DNA from: Bacteroidota bacterium
Lineage (GTDB): Bacteria; Bacteroidota; Bacteroidia; Chitinophagales; Chitinophagaceae
Direction: 5' to 3'
Assembly (NCBI GenBank): GCA_023418315.1
Contig: JAEZZY010000067.1
Span: 62,001 to 126,000, forward strand
DNA length: 64,000 bases
Positions 52,164-61,054 of this stretch are shown piece after piece. The notes below the pieces were generated by a model. The model was not told the origin of the DNA. It did no database searches and worked only from the letters and a program-made list of their open reading frames with translations. How positions within the stretch are numbered: the first letter of the stretch is position 1; every line of letters starts with the position of its first letter. The translations under genes were made by a program, and so were the position numbers.

Positions 52164-53243
52164 ATGAAAAGAGTTCGATTTTTACTGTTTATAGGGATGG
52201 TGCTAAGCCATACTGCGTTCACACAGCCTTTGTCTGCCTATGTAAACCTGCAAAACCAGGTAATGGTGTGGGATGATGGCGCCATCCGAAAGATAGATTA
52301 TCTGCGTCCGCTGGATATGAAAATAGGGCGGAGCGTGATTCCGTATATTGACAATTCGCGTTCCTTCAAAGTGTATTACAACGGCGGCATGAAACAGTTG
52401 AATGCAGGCTTCACTAGAGAATTTAAAGTGAGCGATCATCTTGTAACCTTTCTCAACGCCAATTCGCTGAATGTATTTGACGGAGGAGTGGTTAAAAACC
52501 TGTCGGGAATGGTAGAGCAGTATTACTTGGGCGATAGCGTAGTGCTTTATTTAGACGGGGTAAGAAGAGAATACAAAGCCTATTACAACGGGGGCATTTA
52601 CCCTATAGAAAACTTTCTTGCGGCTAATGCCATTGAGGTAGTAAAAGTTTCGGATAATATTATCGCCTATGATAATTATGCCAATCAATTCCGTATTTTT
52701 TATCAGGGAGTCATTATCCAACAGGAAGATTATGCGGTAAACAGCTTTGGCGTAGGAAGAAATACCGTAGCGTATGTGGACGTCAACCGGGTGTTCAAAA
52801 TTTTTAATAATGGAAAAACATATACCGTAGAAGATTTTCCGCCGGAGAGCTTTGCGGTAGGAGATAATGTGGTGGCTTATGTTTCAAATGACGGTTACTT
52901 CAAAGTGTTTTATGAGGACAGTGTGCGGGTGCTGGGTTTTTTCCGGCCAAAGTATAAAGTAGGCGATTACGTAGTAGCCTATGAAGATGCCAGCGGTTAT
53001 TTTAAAACCTTTTATAAGGGCGAAGTAACCAGTCTGGAAAGCTATTATCCGGAAAATTATACGGTGCAGTATAATTCACTGGCTTATATCAATAGGATAG
53101 GGATGCTGCGGTTATTTTCCGAAGGGGAAGTATATGACGTAACCAATTCACAAATGGATGAATGGGCTTTGACCTATGATGTGATTAAATACAGAATAGG
53201 AGCCAACCTGTATAAATTCTTTTACCGCGGACAAGAGTATTGA
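52164..53243 (+). CDS. Secreted protein made of repeats of about 35-45 residues
   Basis: A 359-residue protein with a signal peptide (KRVRFLLFIGMVLSHTAFTQ). The whole mature part is built of about seven or eight imperfect repeats. Units follow the form VGDNVVAYVSNDGYFKVFY, then a short aromatic/acidic stretch (EDSVRVLGFFRPKY) and the next unit (VGDYVVAYEDASGYFKTFY). The periodicity and alternating hydrophobic strands suggest a beta-propeller or beta-solenoid. No sorting domain, anchor or catalytic motif is seen, and I do not recognise a family. It starts 2 bases after the small membrane protein and may be co-transcribed with it. Confidence 0.7.
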   Translation: MKRVRFLLFIGMVLSHTAFTQPLSAYVNLQNQVMVWDDGAIRKIDYLRPLDMKIGRSVIPYIDNSRSFKVYYNGGMKQLNAGFTREFKVSDHLVTFLNANSLNVFDGGVVKNLSGMVEQYYLGDSVVLYLDGVRREYKAYYNGGIYPIENFLAANAIEVVKVSDNIIAYDNYANQFRIFYQGVIIQQEDYAVNSFGVGRNTVAYVDVNRVFKIFNNGKTYTVEDFPPESFAVGDNVVAYVSNDGYFKVFYEDSVRVLGFFRPKYKVGDYVVAYEDASGYFKTFYKGEVTSLESYYPENYTVQYNSLAYINRIGMLRLFSEGEVYDVTNSQMDEWALTYDVIKYRIGANLYKFFYRGQEY

Positions 53244-53282
53244 TTCCTTCCGGTTTTTATAGGGGCATACTTCCGTTTTTGT

Positions 53283-54704
53283 CTATTCCACTTTCGTGAT
53301 TTTAATGATATTGGTAGGTAAATGTTCCGCTACCGGTGTACTCCCCGTGCTGATTACCACATCGCCTATATTCAACAGATTTTTTTCTTTCAGCAGCGTT
53401 ATCTGATCTTGAAGTACGGCATCCAGGTTTTCTTCCTTATCATAGAAGAACGCTTGCACACCCCAGCTAAGGCTCAATTGGTTGATAAGCGATGGGATTT
53501 TGGTAAATACATACAGTGGCGAGCTGGGGCGGTAGCTGGATAGCATAAAACCCGTACGTCCGGATTGTGTCATGCCTATAAGGGCGTTTGCTTTTACATC
53601 TCTTGCCATTTCGCAGGCGTTATAGCAGAGGGCATCGCTTAGGAAAGAAGGGGAATGTGATTGAGGTACCAGGTTTCTGTTATATACAATCGCTTCTTTT
53701 TCCACTTCGTTAATGATGCTCACCATGGTCCGCACCACCAGTTGCGGATATTGCCCCATGGCAGTTTCTCCGCTGAGCATTACGGCATCGGCTCCTTCCA
53801 GCACGGCATTGGCTACATCGGTTATCTCACTGCGGTTGGGTCTGGTGCGGTCTATCATACTTTCCATCATTTGCGTGGCTATGATCACCGGCTTCGCTCT
53901 GTGGATACATTTGCGAATGATGCTTTTCTGAATCATGGGTATTTGTTCCAGCGGTAGCTCCACACCCAGGTCGCCTCTTGCCACCATCACCGCATCCGAA
54001 GTAAGAATGATTTCTCGCAAATGGGTCAGGGCTTCGGGTTTTTCGATCTTGGCAATGATCTTGGCGTTGCTTTGCTTTTCCCTAAGGATGGCTCTTAACT
54101 GTTCAATGTCTTCCGGTTTCCGGACAAAGGAAAGCGCCACCCAGTCTATCTTTTGCTCGATGATAAAATCAAGATCCTTCAAGTCCTTATCCGACAAAGA
54201 AGGCAGGGATATTTTTGTATCGGGAAGGTTCACCCCTTTTTTTGATAAAAGGACACCCGGCGTCAGCACACTCACTTTCACCTTATGATCTTCGGTGATA
54301 TAGGTAACAATCACCTCCATTTTTCCATCATCCAGCAGGATTTTTTCTCCGATACGTACATCTCTGTAGAAATTGGGGTAAGAAATATAAATGCCGTCTT
54401 TGGTGCCGATTTTTTTTTCGTTGGTAAAATAAAACTCGTCTCCTTTGTTAAGGATAAGCCCGTCATTTTCCATTTCTCCCACCCGCAATTTAGGACCCTG
54501 AAGATCGGCAAGAATAGCGATGTTGAACGGGAAATCGTTGTTGATTTTTTGAATATGCTGTATGACTTGCAGGTGCTCCTCGTGCTTGCCGTGCGAAAAA
54601 TTAAGACGAAAAACATTTACACCTTCTTCTACCAGTTCCAGGAGTTTTTCGTAGGTATTACATGCCGGACCTACGGTGGCGATCACTTTTGTTTTATGGT
54701 GCAT
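53283..54704 (-). CDS. pyk: Pyruvate kinase
   Basis: The last enzyme of glycolysis, converting phosphoenolpyruvate and ADP to pyruvate and ATP. The 473 residues carry KVIATVGPACNTYEKLLELV, NVFRLNFSHGKHEEH (substrate Arg/Asn/Ser), DLQGPKLRVG, IIAKIEKPEAL (catalytic Lys), VMVARGDLGVELP (metal Glu/Asp), and TQMMESMIDRTRPNRSEITD. The C-terminal regulatory domain includes MIGMTQSGRTGFMLSSYRPSSPLY. Length is normal for bacterial type II enzymes. The gene upstream on the same strand is LutA-like, 41 bases away. Confidence 0.97.
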   Translation of the reverse strand: MHHKTKVIATVGPACNTYEKLLELVEEGVNVFRLNFSHGKHEEHLQVIQHIQKINNDFPFNIAILADLQGPKLRVGEMENDGLILNKGDEFYFTNEKKIGTKDGIYISYPNFYRDVRIGEKILLDDGKMEVIVTYITEDHKVKVSVLTPGVLLSKKGVNLPDTKISLPSLSDKDLKDLDFIIEQKIDWVALSFVRKPEDIEQLRAILREKQSNAKIIAKIEKPEALTHLREIILTSDAVMVARGDLGVELPLEQIPMIQKSIIRKCIHRAKPVIIATQMMESMIDRTRPNRSEITDVANAVLEGADAVMLSGETAMGQYPQLVVRTMVSIINEVEKEAIVYNRNLVPQSHSPSFLSDALCYNACEMARDVKANALIGMTQSGRTGFMLSSYRPSSPLYVFTKIPSLINQLSLSWGVQAFFYDKEENLDAVLQDQITLLKEKNLLNIGDVVISTGSTPVAEHLPTNIIKITKVE

Positions 54705-54745
54705 AGTATATTAAATACAATTTACAGTTTCCTCCCATGCCCGGC

Positions 54746-55465
54746 TTACCAGCCGCTTGCGAGTATATCGGCAATGTGGAGGGTTTTTATAGGATAATTA
54801 TGTTGGTCAATATAGCCTTGCAAATGCATCAGGCAACTCACGTCCGTTGAGATCATATATTCCGCACCGGTTTCCAAAGCGCTGCTCACTTTTGTTTGTG
54901 CCATGCCTATGGAAATCGGTTCATATTTCACGGCAAACGTACCGCCAAAGCCACAGCAGGTTTCACATTCTTTCATCTCTATCAGCTCCAGTCCCGATAC
55001 CTTATCCAGCAAGGCTCTGGGCCCTTTTTTAATCTTGCATTCCCTCAGCGCGCCGCAGGCATCATGGTAGGTTGCCTTTCCTTTGAAGGTAGCGCCAAGG
55101 TCTTCTACATGGAGCACTTCCGTCAGAAATTCGGTAAACTCATACATGCGTTTGGTGAGTTTGTTGCAAGCAATATGTTCGCCGGTATTTTCAAAAAGCC
55201 GTTCGTAATAATTGCGAGCAAAACCCGTACAAGAGCCACTGGGCGCTACGATATAGTCTTCTCCTTCAAAGTCTTTGATGAATTTTTTGGCTACGGGTCT
55301 TGTTTCTTCCCAGTATCCGGCATTGAAAGCAGGTTGCCCGCAGCAGGTTTGTTTGGGATTATATGACACGGTACATCCCAGCTTTTTCAGCACTTTCACC
55401 ATATTCATAGCTGTTTCCGGATAAAGCTGATCTACAAAGCAGGGAATAAAAAGTTGTACGTTCAT
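54746..55465 (-). CDS. LutA/YkgE-like (Fe-S) protein with two CCG domains
   Basis: A 239-residue protein with two cysteine-rich domains: QTCCGQPAFNAGYWEE and CETCCGFGGTFAVKYEPISIGMA. It also has the N-terminal NVQLFIPCFVDQLYPETA and VAPSGSCTGFARNYY. This is the LutA (YkgE) type, part of the LutABC lactate oxidation system or a glycolate/heterodisulphide-like electron carrier. LutB and LutC are absent from the window, so the protein appears alone here. The ATG at 55465 gives the family N-terminus; the longer frame to 55573 overlaps ribH. Confidence 0.88.
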   Translation of the reverse strand: MNVQLFIPCFVDQLYPETAMNMVKVLKKLGCTVSYNPKQTCCGQPAFNAGYWEETRPVAKKFIKDFEGEDYIVAPSGSCTGFARNYYERLFENTGEHIACNKLTKRMYEFTEFLTEVLHVEDLGATFKGKATYHDACGALRECKIKKGPRALLDKVSGLELIEMKECETCCGFGGTFAVKYEPISIGMAQTKVSSALETGAEYMISTDVSCLMHLQGYIDQHNYPIKTLHIADILASGW

Positions 55466-55539
55466 TTTTGCAAGAGTTAAAAAATATGTGTATTGAGGTG
55501 TTGCTTTTTTTATAGCAACCATCATCGCCGGGCTGTTTC

Positions 55540-56061
55540 TTATTCTTCCCCACGGGCGTTTAGTTTTCGGCAAAGTTCTATCATTTTCAATGCCGTTATA
55601 GCCGCTTCTTCTCCTTTATGTCCGTGCTTTCCGCCCAGTCGTTCCCAGGCTTGTTTTTCATTATTTAAGGTAAGCACACCAAAAATGACGGGTACCGGCA
55701 ACATCAGGTTCAGATGCGTGATGCCCTCCGTTACTGCTTTACAGACATATTTGAAATGCGGCGTTCCTCCTTCTATCACTGCACCAAATGCGATAAGCGC
55801 TTCGGGTTTTTCGTTTTCATTTTTACCCTCATAGCTATACCAAAGTTGTTTGCAAGCAAAAGGCAATTCAAAACTCCCCGGCACGGCTATTTTGTCTGTA
55901 GTCGTTACGTTTAGCGCGGAAGCGATTTTTTCGTATCCGTTGATTTGCGCGGCTACAATTTCATCGTTCCATTCTGTGAATACCAAGGCTACGCGTGCGT
56001 TTTGCAGATCTTGTAAGGAACTGAGATCGAGTAGGGAAGCGCTGTGATGGGAAAATGCCAT
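55540..56061 (-). CDS. ribH: 6,7-dimethyl-8-ribityllumazine synthase
   Basis: Condenses 5-amino-6-ribitylaminouracil with dihydroxybutanone phosphate, the penultimate step of riboflavin synthesis. The 173-residue protein has the substrate-binding strand TTTDKIAVPGSFELPFACKQ, EALIAFGAVIEGGTPHFKYVCKAVTEGI with the catalytic His-x-x-Tyr segment, and PVIFGVLTLNNEKQAWERLGGKHGHKGEEAAITALKM. The subunit assembles into a pentamer or 60-mer. A fairly short leader of about 20 residues precedes the core. Confidence 0.96.
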   Translation of the reverse strand: MAFSHHSASLLDLSSLQDLQNARVALVFTEWNDEIVAAQINGYEKIASALNVTTTDKIAVPGSFELPFACKQLWYSYEGKNENEKPEALIAFGAVIEGGTPHFKYVCKAVTEGITHLNLMLPVPVIFGVLTLNNEKQAWERLGGKHGHKGEEAAITALKMIELCRKLNARGEE

Positions 56062-56335
56062 AAGATGCTGTTTCTATGCGAAGTTAATTTATGTGGAACG
56101 ATTTCAGGTAATGATAAAACAGAGAAGCTGTATTTTTTGATTTTTAATACTGTGAATTTATTTTTTAAAAGAGAATATAGGTAATAGAAATGTCGACGGC
56201 AAGTTTTATTCTATTGACAAAACCGGCAAAAAAGCAGCGGCAGTTAATAAGTAATCAACCAAAAAAGGAGTAAAATGAACCTGAATAACATATAGGCGCT
56301 ATTTTTTATAATTTTATTGTTTATAAAGAGTAGTT

Positions 56336-57160
56336 ATGGCAAAGAATAAGAAAATAGAGGTACACGGTATTGGTATCGTTTTATACGAAGACAATAAAGA
56401 AGATTTTATTTCGCTTACGGATATTGCGAGGTTTAAAAATGCTACGGAACCTAAAGATGTGGTTAAAAACTGGATGCGTTCCCGGGGTACGATTGAATTT
56501 TTGGGTTTGTGGGAGCGTTTGAATAACCCCGATTTTAAAGGGGTCGAATTCGCCCCCTTTTTATACGAAGCAGGAAGTAACTCTTTTACGCTTTCCCCCA
56601 CCAAATGGATTGAAACGGTCAACGCTAAAGGCATCGTATCTAAACTGGGTAAAAATGGTGGTACATTTGCCCACAAAGATATTGCCTTTGAATTTGCCTC
56701 GTGGGTTTCGGCAAGTTTTAAATTGTATCTCATCAAAGAGTTCCAGCGTTTAAAAGAGGATGAAAACAGCCGTCTGAATCTGGAATGGAATTTACAACGA
56801 ACCATTTCCAAAATCAATTACCATATCCACACAGATGCCATCAAGGAAAACCTGATACCAAAGGAAATTACGAAACAACAAGCCAATTTCGTATATGCCA
56901 ATGAAGCCGACTTGCTAAACGTAGCACTTTTTGGCATTACAGCCAAAGAATGGCGGGACGGCCATTCCGGTCAAAAAGGAAACATAAGAGATTACGCTAC
57001 TTTGGAACAATTAGTTGTTTTGAGTAATATGGAAAGCATTAATGCCTTGTTGATACAGCAAGGATTGACCCAAGGCGAAAGGCTTATCCAACTCAACAAA
57101 GTAGCTATAATGCAAATGAAGTCGCTTATGGAGAATAGTGCAGCTAAAAAGTTGAAATAA
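56336..57160 (+). CDS. KilA-N domain protein
   Basis: A 274-residue putative DNA-binding protein. Residues about 1-130 form the KilA-N domain: IEVHGIGIVLYEDNKEDFISLTDIAR, KNWMRSRGTIEFLGLWERLNN, and SPTKWIETVNAKGIVSKLGKNGGTFAHKDIAFEFASWVS. The C-terminal half contains LNLEWNLQRTISKINYHIH, a helical region and ends EKLMENSAAKKLK-like. KilA-N is usually a phage or large DNA virus domain; free-standing copies occur in Bacteroidetes genomic islands, some beside restriction genes. No phage structural genes lie nearby. The gene is flanked by AT-rich DNA and ends before a strong terminator. Confidence 0.9.
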   Translation: MAKNKKIEVHGIGIVLYEDNKEDFISLTDIARFKNATEPKDVVKNWMRSRGTIEFLGLWERLNNPDFKGVEFAPFLYEAGSNSFTLSPTKWIETVNAKGIVSKLGKNGGTFAHKDIAFEFASWVSASFKLYLIKEFQRLKEDENSRLNLEWNLQRTISKINYHIHTDAIKENLIPKEITKQQANFVYANEADLLNVALFGITAKEWRDGHSGQKGNIRDYATLEQLVVLSNMESINALLIQQGLTQGERLIQLNKVAIMQMKSLMENSAAKKLK

Positions 57161-57211
57161 AAAATATCAGAAATAAAAATCAATAAGCCATTCAACCAGC
57201 TTACACAAGCA

Positions 57212-57246
57212 AGCCGCTTCAATCATTTTGAAACGGCTATTTTTTA
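57212..57246. terminator. Bidirectional terminator between the KilA-N gene and sdhB
   Basis: The arms AGCCGCTTCAA (57212-57222) and TTGAAACGGCT (57228-57238) form a stem with one mismatch; T and A runs follow (ATTTTTTAAAAAAAG). It serves the two convergent genes. Confidence 0.8.
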
Positions 57247-57264
57247 AAAAAAGTTACTATCGTT

Positions 57265-58017
57265 TTATTCGCCTGTTCCGGAAAAAGTAGCGCCAATGTA
57301 CTCTCTGTTGAGGCGGGCTATATTATCCAGGGAAATGCCTTTAGGACATTCCGCTTCGCAGGCGCCTATGTTGGTGCAGCTTCCGAAGCCTTCTTTATCC
57401 ATCTGCGCGATCATGTTCGTAGCGCGGATTTTCGCTTCGGGGCGACCTTGCGGTAATAAGGCAAGATGAGACACTTTTGCTGAAAGGAACAGCATGGCGG
57501 AGGCATTGGGACAAGCCGCCACACAAGCGCCACAGCCGATGCAAGCCGCGGCTGCAAAGCTGTCATCTGCTTTTTGTTTTTCTATAGGTAGTGAATTGGC
57601 GTCTTGCGCATTGCCGGTGTTTACGGAAATATAGCCACCTGCTTCTATGATATGGTCGAAGGCACTTCGGTCCACCACCAAGTCTTTGATGACAGGAAAG
57701 GCGTTGGCGCGCCAAGGCTCTACCACAATGGTATCGCCGTCTTTATAGGCACGCATATGGAGTTGACAAGTAGTGGTTTCATGCCAGGGACCGTGTGCGC
57801 GACCGTTGATGTGCATACTGCACATGCCGCAGATACCCTCGCGACAGTCATGGTCGAAGGCGATCGGTTCTTTTCCTTCTGCTATAAGTTGCTCGTTCAG
57901 CACATCAAACATTTCAAGGAAGGACATTTCCGAAGAGATGTTTTTTACCTGAAAGGTTTCAAAACCACCTTGTGCTTTTGTGTTTTTTTGACGCCAAACT
58001 TTGAGGGTCAAATTCAT
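57265..58017 (-). CDS. sdhB: Succinate dehydrogenase/fumarate reductase iron-sulfur subunit
   Basis: The electron-transfer subunit carrying three iron-sulfur clusters between the flavin and the quinone site. The 2Fe-2S ligands are in [17 protein letters not shown] and further in TTCQLHM. The 4Fe-4S motif is [15 protein letters not shown]. The 3Fe-4S region is [15 protein letters not shown]. About 250 residues from the ATG at 58017 ([12 protein letters not shown]); an in-frame ATG at 58032 is possible. The four-helix-bundle gene ends only 19 bases upstream, so sdhB is likely transcribed through it. Confidence 0.95.
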   Translation of the reverse strand: MNLTLKVWRQKNTKAQGGFETFQVKNISSEMSFLEMFDVLNEQLIAEGKEPIAFDHDCREGICGMCSMHINGRAHGPWHETTTCQLHMRAYKDGDTIVVEPWRANAFPVIKDLVVDRSAFDHIIEAGGYISVNTGNAQDANSLPIEKQKADDSFAAAACIGCGACVAACPNASAMLFLSAKVSHLALLPQGRPEAKIRATNMIAQMDKEGFGSCTNIGACEAECPKGISLDNIARLNREYIGATFSGTGE

Positions 58018-58036
58018 GTTATAATGTTCCATCGTA

Positions 58037-58076
58037 TCAATTTGATGATTTGGAAATTTGATAATTTGAAGATGAC
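58037..58076. repeat. Left terminal repeat of the four-helix-bundle element
   Basis: AT-rich repeat containing GATTTGGAAATTTGATAATT followed by TGAAGA on the plus strand. It is inverted relative to the repeats at 58431-58480 (TCTTCAAATCACCAAATC type), and overlaps the 3' end and stop codon of the four-helix-bundle gene. Confidence 0.65.
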
Positions 58077-58417
58077 TTGGATGTTGCGATAATCTTTGAA
58101 AGAATTTTTTGAATTGAATGAACTCGTGTTAATAACTCACCGCAATTTGGATAACTTTCAGATTGTTCGCACAACATCAGCCAATATTCTGTTTCATCAG
58201 TTTCTTTTGCTGCAATTTTAAGTTTATGTATAAAATCATTTTTACTTTCTGCATTTTGAGCTTCCCGTACATTTGCCCCTATAGATGTGCCGGACTTGAA
58301 TAATTGATTGGCTAAAGTGAATTTTCGATGACCTTCCAGTTGCTCAATAAATTTTATGATATCCAAAGAAAATTGAAAGGTTAAATCAACTATTAAATTC
58401 TCTTTATCACTTCTCAT
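58037..58417 (-). CDS. Four-helix-bundle protein (23S rRNA IVS / S23 family)
   Basis: A 126-residue helical protein of the S23/IVS family (TIGR02436-like), related to Avd proteins of diversity-generating retroelements. The core has [45 protein letters not shown], then [25 protein letters not shown], all as amphipathic helices with the family [12 protein letters not shown] turn. Such genes are best known inside intervening sequences of 23S rRNA; free copies are scattered in Bacteroidetes. The last 12 codons ([13 protein letters not shown]) are written by the left-end repeat, so gene and repeat form one unit. It sits between sdhA and sdhB, with the start at ATG 58417 (a TTG at 58426 is in frame). 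Confidence 0.9.
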   Translation of the reverse strand: MRSDKENLIVDLTFQFSLDIIKFIEQLEGHRKFTLANQLFKSGTSIGANVREAQNAESKNDFIHKLKIAAKETDETEYWLMLCEQSESYPNCGELLTRVHSIQKILSKIIATSKSSSNYQISKSSN

Positions 58418-58430
58418 GCAATTCAAATTT

Positions 58431-58480
58431 TCAAATCTTCAAATCACCAAATCTTCAAATCTTCAAATCACCAAATCTTC
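58431..58480. repeat. Tandem repeat, two copies of a 26-base unit with period 24
   Basis: The unit TCAAATCTTCAAATCACC plus AAATCTTC occurs at 58431-58456 and again at 58455-58480, identical in both. Read on the minus strand it precedes the four-helix-bundle start. With the left repeat it forms inverted ends that could pair in RNA. Confidence 0.8.
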
Positions 58481-58483
58481 ACA

Positions 58484-60460
58484 TCACTTATAACTCCGCT
58501 GTGTCGGATGTACTACTTCATAATCCAGTGCTTCTTTATGCAACTCATAATTACTCTCGCCTTTATATTCCCAAGCCGAAACGTACATATAGCCATCATC
58601 CTGCCTTAATGCTTCGCCTTCTTCCGTTTGGTATTCCTCGCGGAAGTGTCCGCCGCAGCTTTCATTCCTGTTCAGCGCATCCATGCACATTAGCTCACCC
58701 AGCTCCATAAAGTCTGCTACGCGATTGGCTTTATCCAGTTCGGGGTTGTATTCATTGATTTCACCCGGTATGCGTACATTGTTCCAAAACTCTTTACGCA
58801 ATGCTTTTATTTCTTCAATCGCTTCTTTCAAGCCCTGCGCATTACGTGCCATGCCGCATTTATCCCACATGATTTTTCCGAGGCGTTTGTGGAAGCTTTC
58901 TACGCTTTCCGTTCCTTTGATGTTCATCAGTTTTTCGATGCGGGAACGAACTTCGTTTTCCGCTTCTACAAATGCAGGATGATCGGTAGGAATGGCTTTG
59001 GTACGAATATCATTTGCCAGATTATTGCCTAAGGTATAGGGAATTACAAAATAGCCGTCTGCCAGGCCCTGCATCAGCGCCGATGCTCCTAGGCGGTTGG
59101 CACCGTGATCGCTAAAGTTGGCTTCGCCCAGGGCATATAAGCCGGGCACGGAAGTCTGCAATTCATAATCCACCCAAAGTCCGCCCATTGTATAATGCAC
59201 GGCAGGATAGATGCGCATCGGCACTTCATAGGGATTTTCGCCGGTGATCTTGGCATACATGTCAAACAAGTTGCCGTATTTTTCTTTCACCACATCTTTA
59301 CCCATAGCAATGATCTGCTCCCGAGTAGGATTTTCCAGTTGTTGTTTATTGGCTTCCACTTTGCCGTATCGTTCTATGGCAGAGGCAAAATCCAGATACA
59401 CCGCTTGTTTGCTGGAGCCTACGCCATAGCCGGCATCACAACGTTCTTTAGCCGCACGGCTCGCTACATCACGAGGCACGAGGTTTCCAAAAGCAGGGTA
59501 TCTTCTTTCGAGGTAATAATCTCTTTCTTCTTCGGGAATTTCGGAAGCTTTGCGGGTATCATTTTGTTTTTTAGGCACCCAGATGCGTCCGTCATTCCGT
59601 AAACTTTCCGACATCAGCGTCAGTTTTGACTGATGGTCGCCACTCACGGGAATGCAAGTAGGGTGGATTTGGGTATAACAAGGATTACCAAAAAACGCTC
59701 CTTTTTTATGGGCTTTCCAGGCAGCGGTTACGTTGCTGCCCATCGCATTGGTAGAAAGATAAAACACATTGCCATAGCCGCCGCTGCACAGCAACACAGC
59801 ATGTCCGAAGTGGCGTTCCAATTCCCCGGTTACCAGATCGCGTACGATTACTCCACGACATTTACCGTCGATAATCACGACATCCAGCATTTCATGGCGG
59901 GAATATTGTTTTACATTACCTAAGGCTACTTGGCGTTCCAATGCCTGATAAGCGCCTATCAAAAGCTGTTGACCGGTTTGCCCTGCGGCATAAAAAGTAC
60001 GCTGCACCTGCACGCCACCAAACGAAGGGTTGCTGAGCAATCCGCCATATTCCCGTGCAAAGGGTACACCCTGTGCCACACATTGGTCGATGATGTTGGC
60101 ACTTACTTCTGCCAGACGATGCACATTGGCTTCGCGGGAGCGGTAATCGCCGCCTTTGATGGTGTCGTAAAACAAACGATAAGTGCTGTCGCCATCGTTT
60201 TGATAATTTTTAGCCGCATTGATACCGCCCTGAGCGGCTATAGAGTGTGCCCGGCGCGGACTATCCTGAAAGCAAAACGTTTTTACTTTATAGCCCATCT
60301 CGCCCAGCGATGCCGCGGCAGATGCGCCCGCCAAACCCGTACCTATTACAATCACTTCGAGCTGACGCTTATTGGCGGGGTTTACCAACTTGCAAGTAGA
60401 TTTATAATCCGTCCATTTTTTGGAAAGCTCTCCTTTCGGTATATTCGAATTTAAAGGCAT
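58484..60460 (-). CDS. sdhA: Succinate dehydrogenase/fumarate reductase flavoprotein subunit
   Basis: The catalytic subunit that oxidises succinate (or reduces fumarate) with covalently bound FAD. The 658-residue protein has the dinucleotide fold [21 protein letters not shown], the FAD-histidine segment [18 protein letters not shown], substrate and catalytic segments in [20 protein letters not shown] and [20 protein letters not shown], and [20 protein letters not shown]. Length is at the upper end for the family, as in Bacteroidetes enzymes. Its neighbours in the operon are separated from it by inserted genes on both sides. Confidence 0.97.
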   Translation of the reverse strand: MPLNSNIPKGELSKKWTDYKSTCKLVNPANKRQLEVIVIGTGLAGASAAASLGEMGYKVKTFCFQDSPRRAHSIAAQGGINAAKNYQNDGDSTYRLFYDTIKGGDYRSREANVHRLAEVSANIIDQCVAQGVPFAREYGGLLSNPSFGGVQVQRTFYAAGQTGQQLLIGAYQALERQVALGNVKQYSRHEMLDVVIIDGKCRGVIVRDLVTGELERHFGHAVLLCSGGYGNVFYLSTNAMGSNVTAAWKAHKKGAFFGNPCYTQIHPTCIPVSGDHQSKLTLMSESLRNDGRIWVPKKQNDTRKASEIPEEERDYYLERRYPAFGNLVPRDVASRAAKERCDAGYGVGSSKQAVYLDFASAIERYGKVEANKQQLENPTREQIIAMGKDVVKEKYGNLFDMYAKITGENPYEVPMRIYPAVHYTMGGLWVDYELQTSVPGLYALGEANFSDHGANRLGASALMQGLADGYFVIPYTLGNNLANDIRTKAIPTDHPAFVEAENEVRSRIEKLMNIKGTESVESFHKRLGKIMWDKCGMARNAQGLKEAIEEIKALRKEFWNNVRIPGEINEYNPELDKANRVADFMELGELMCMDALNRNESCGGHFREEYQTEEGEALRQDDGYMYVSAWEYKGESNYELHKEALDYEVVHPTQRSYK

Positions 60461-60550
60461 TTTTAGTATTGTTTATGCGTTATTTGGTGTATTTATAATG
60501 CTAAATCTTTTGTTCATTTTTTGTTTCCAATCTAATCCGCTTCTTACGCC

Positions 60551-61012
60551 TCATGCTCCAAACTGTTTCAGGTGATGGTCCAGATGCCTCCATTGCAGCA
60601 AATCCCATTCTTCATGTGTCATTTTCCCGAAAAGCGGATGGCGGTCGCCTAAGTTTCCTGCATTTCCTTTTTTTGCAAACGCTTCTATATCTTCTATCAA
60701 TAGTTTTTTTTCTTTCTCAAAATCCCGCTCATCATTGATGACAAACCCCGGTGCCGTAGGCGAGCCTTTTTTTATTTCTTTATACAACAAGCCGTTTTTT
60801 ATACGCTTGCCAAACAAAGCGCTCATCAGTTTCATCATTCCGTTCATTTTTATCAAATCCACATTCATCGCTGCTTCCAGAGGTTTTTGGCAGTGGGTAA
60901 GCATTTGCGCCACATTCATTTTCCCCCATAATCCTTGCGACTGTGGCGTGAGCCTTTCTATTCGTTCTTTGATTTCCTTTCTTCCTTGCTCTGCAAAAAC
61001 TGACTGTATCAT
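60551..61012 (-). CDS. DUF1569 domain protein
   Basis: A 153-residue helical protein of the DUF1569 family, distantly like DinB four-helix proteins. Family core: RIERLTPQSQGLWGKMNVAQMLTHCQKPLEAAM, ERDFEKEKKLLIEDIEAFAK and HPLFGKMTHEEWDLLQWRHLDHHLKQFG, with histidines (MLTHCQ, HLDHH) that could bind a metal. Function unknown. It lies between sdhC and sdhA on the same strand, with 42 and 90 bases of spacing, and has no known link to complex II. Confidence 0.85.
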   Translation of the reverse strand: MIQSVFAEQGRKEIKERIERLTPQSQGLWGKMNVAQMLTHCQKPLEAAMNVDLIKMNGMMKLMSALFGKRIKNGLLYKEIKKGSPTAPGFVINDERDFEKEKKLLIEDIEAFAKKGNAGNLGDRHPLFGKMTHEEWDLLQWRHLDHHLKQFGA

Positions 61013-61054
61013 GATTTACCCTTTTGTTCTTGTTTTGCTGATAGGGATATTTTT

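Noticed and set aside
56260..56300. A six-codon frame (ATG, then NLNNI, stop) after AAGGAG ahead of the KilA-N gene, as a possible leader peptide
   Set aside because: Too short, no attenuator hairpin pair after it, and no amino acid run typical of leader peptides.
58431..58480. Tandem AT-rich repeats as a CRISPR array
   Set aside because: The two units overlap with period 24 and have no spacers, and no cas gene is in the window.
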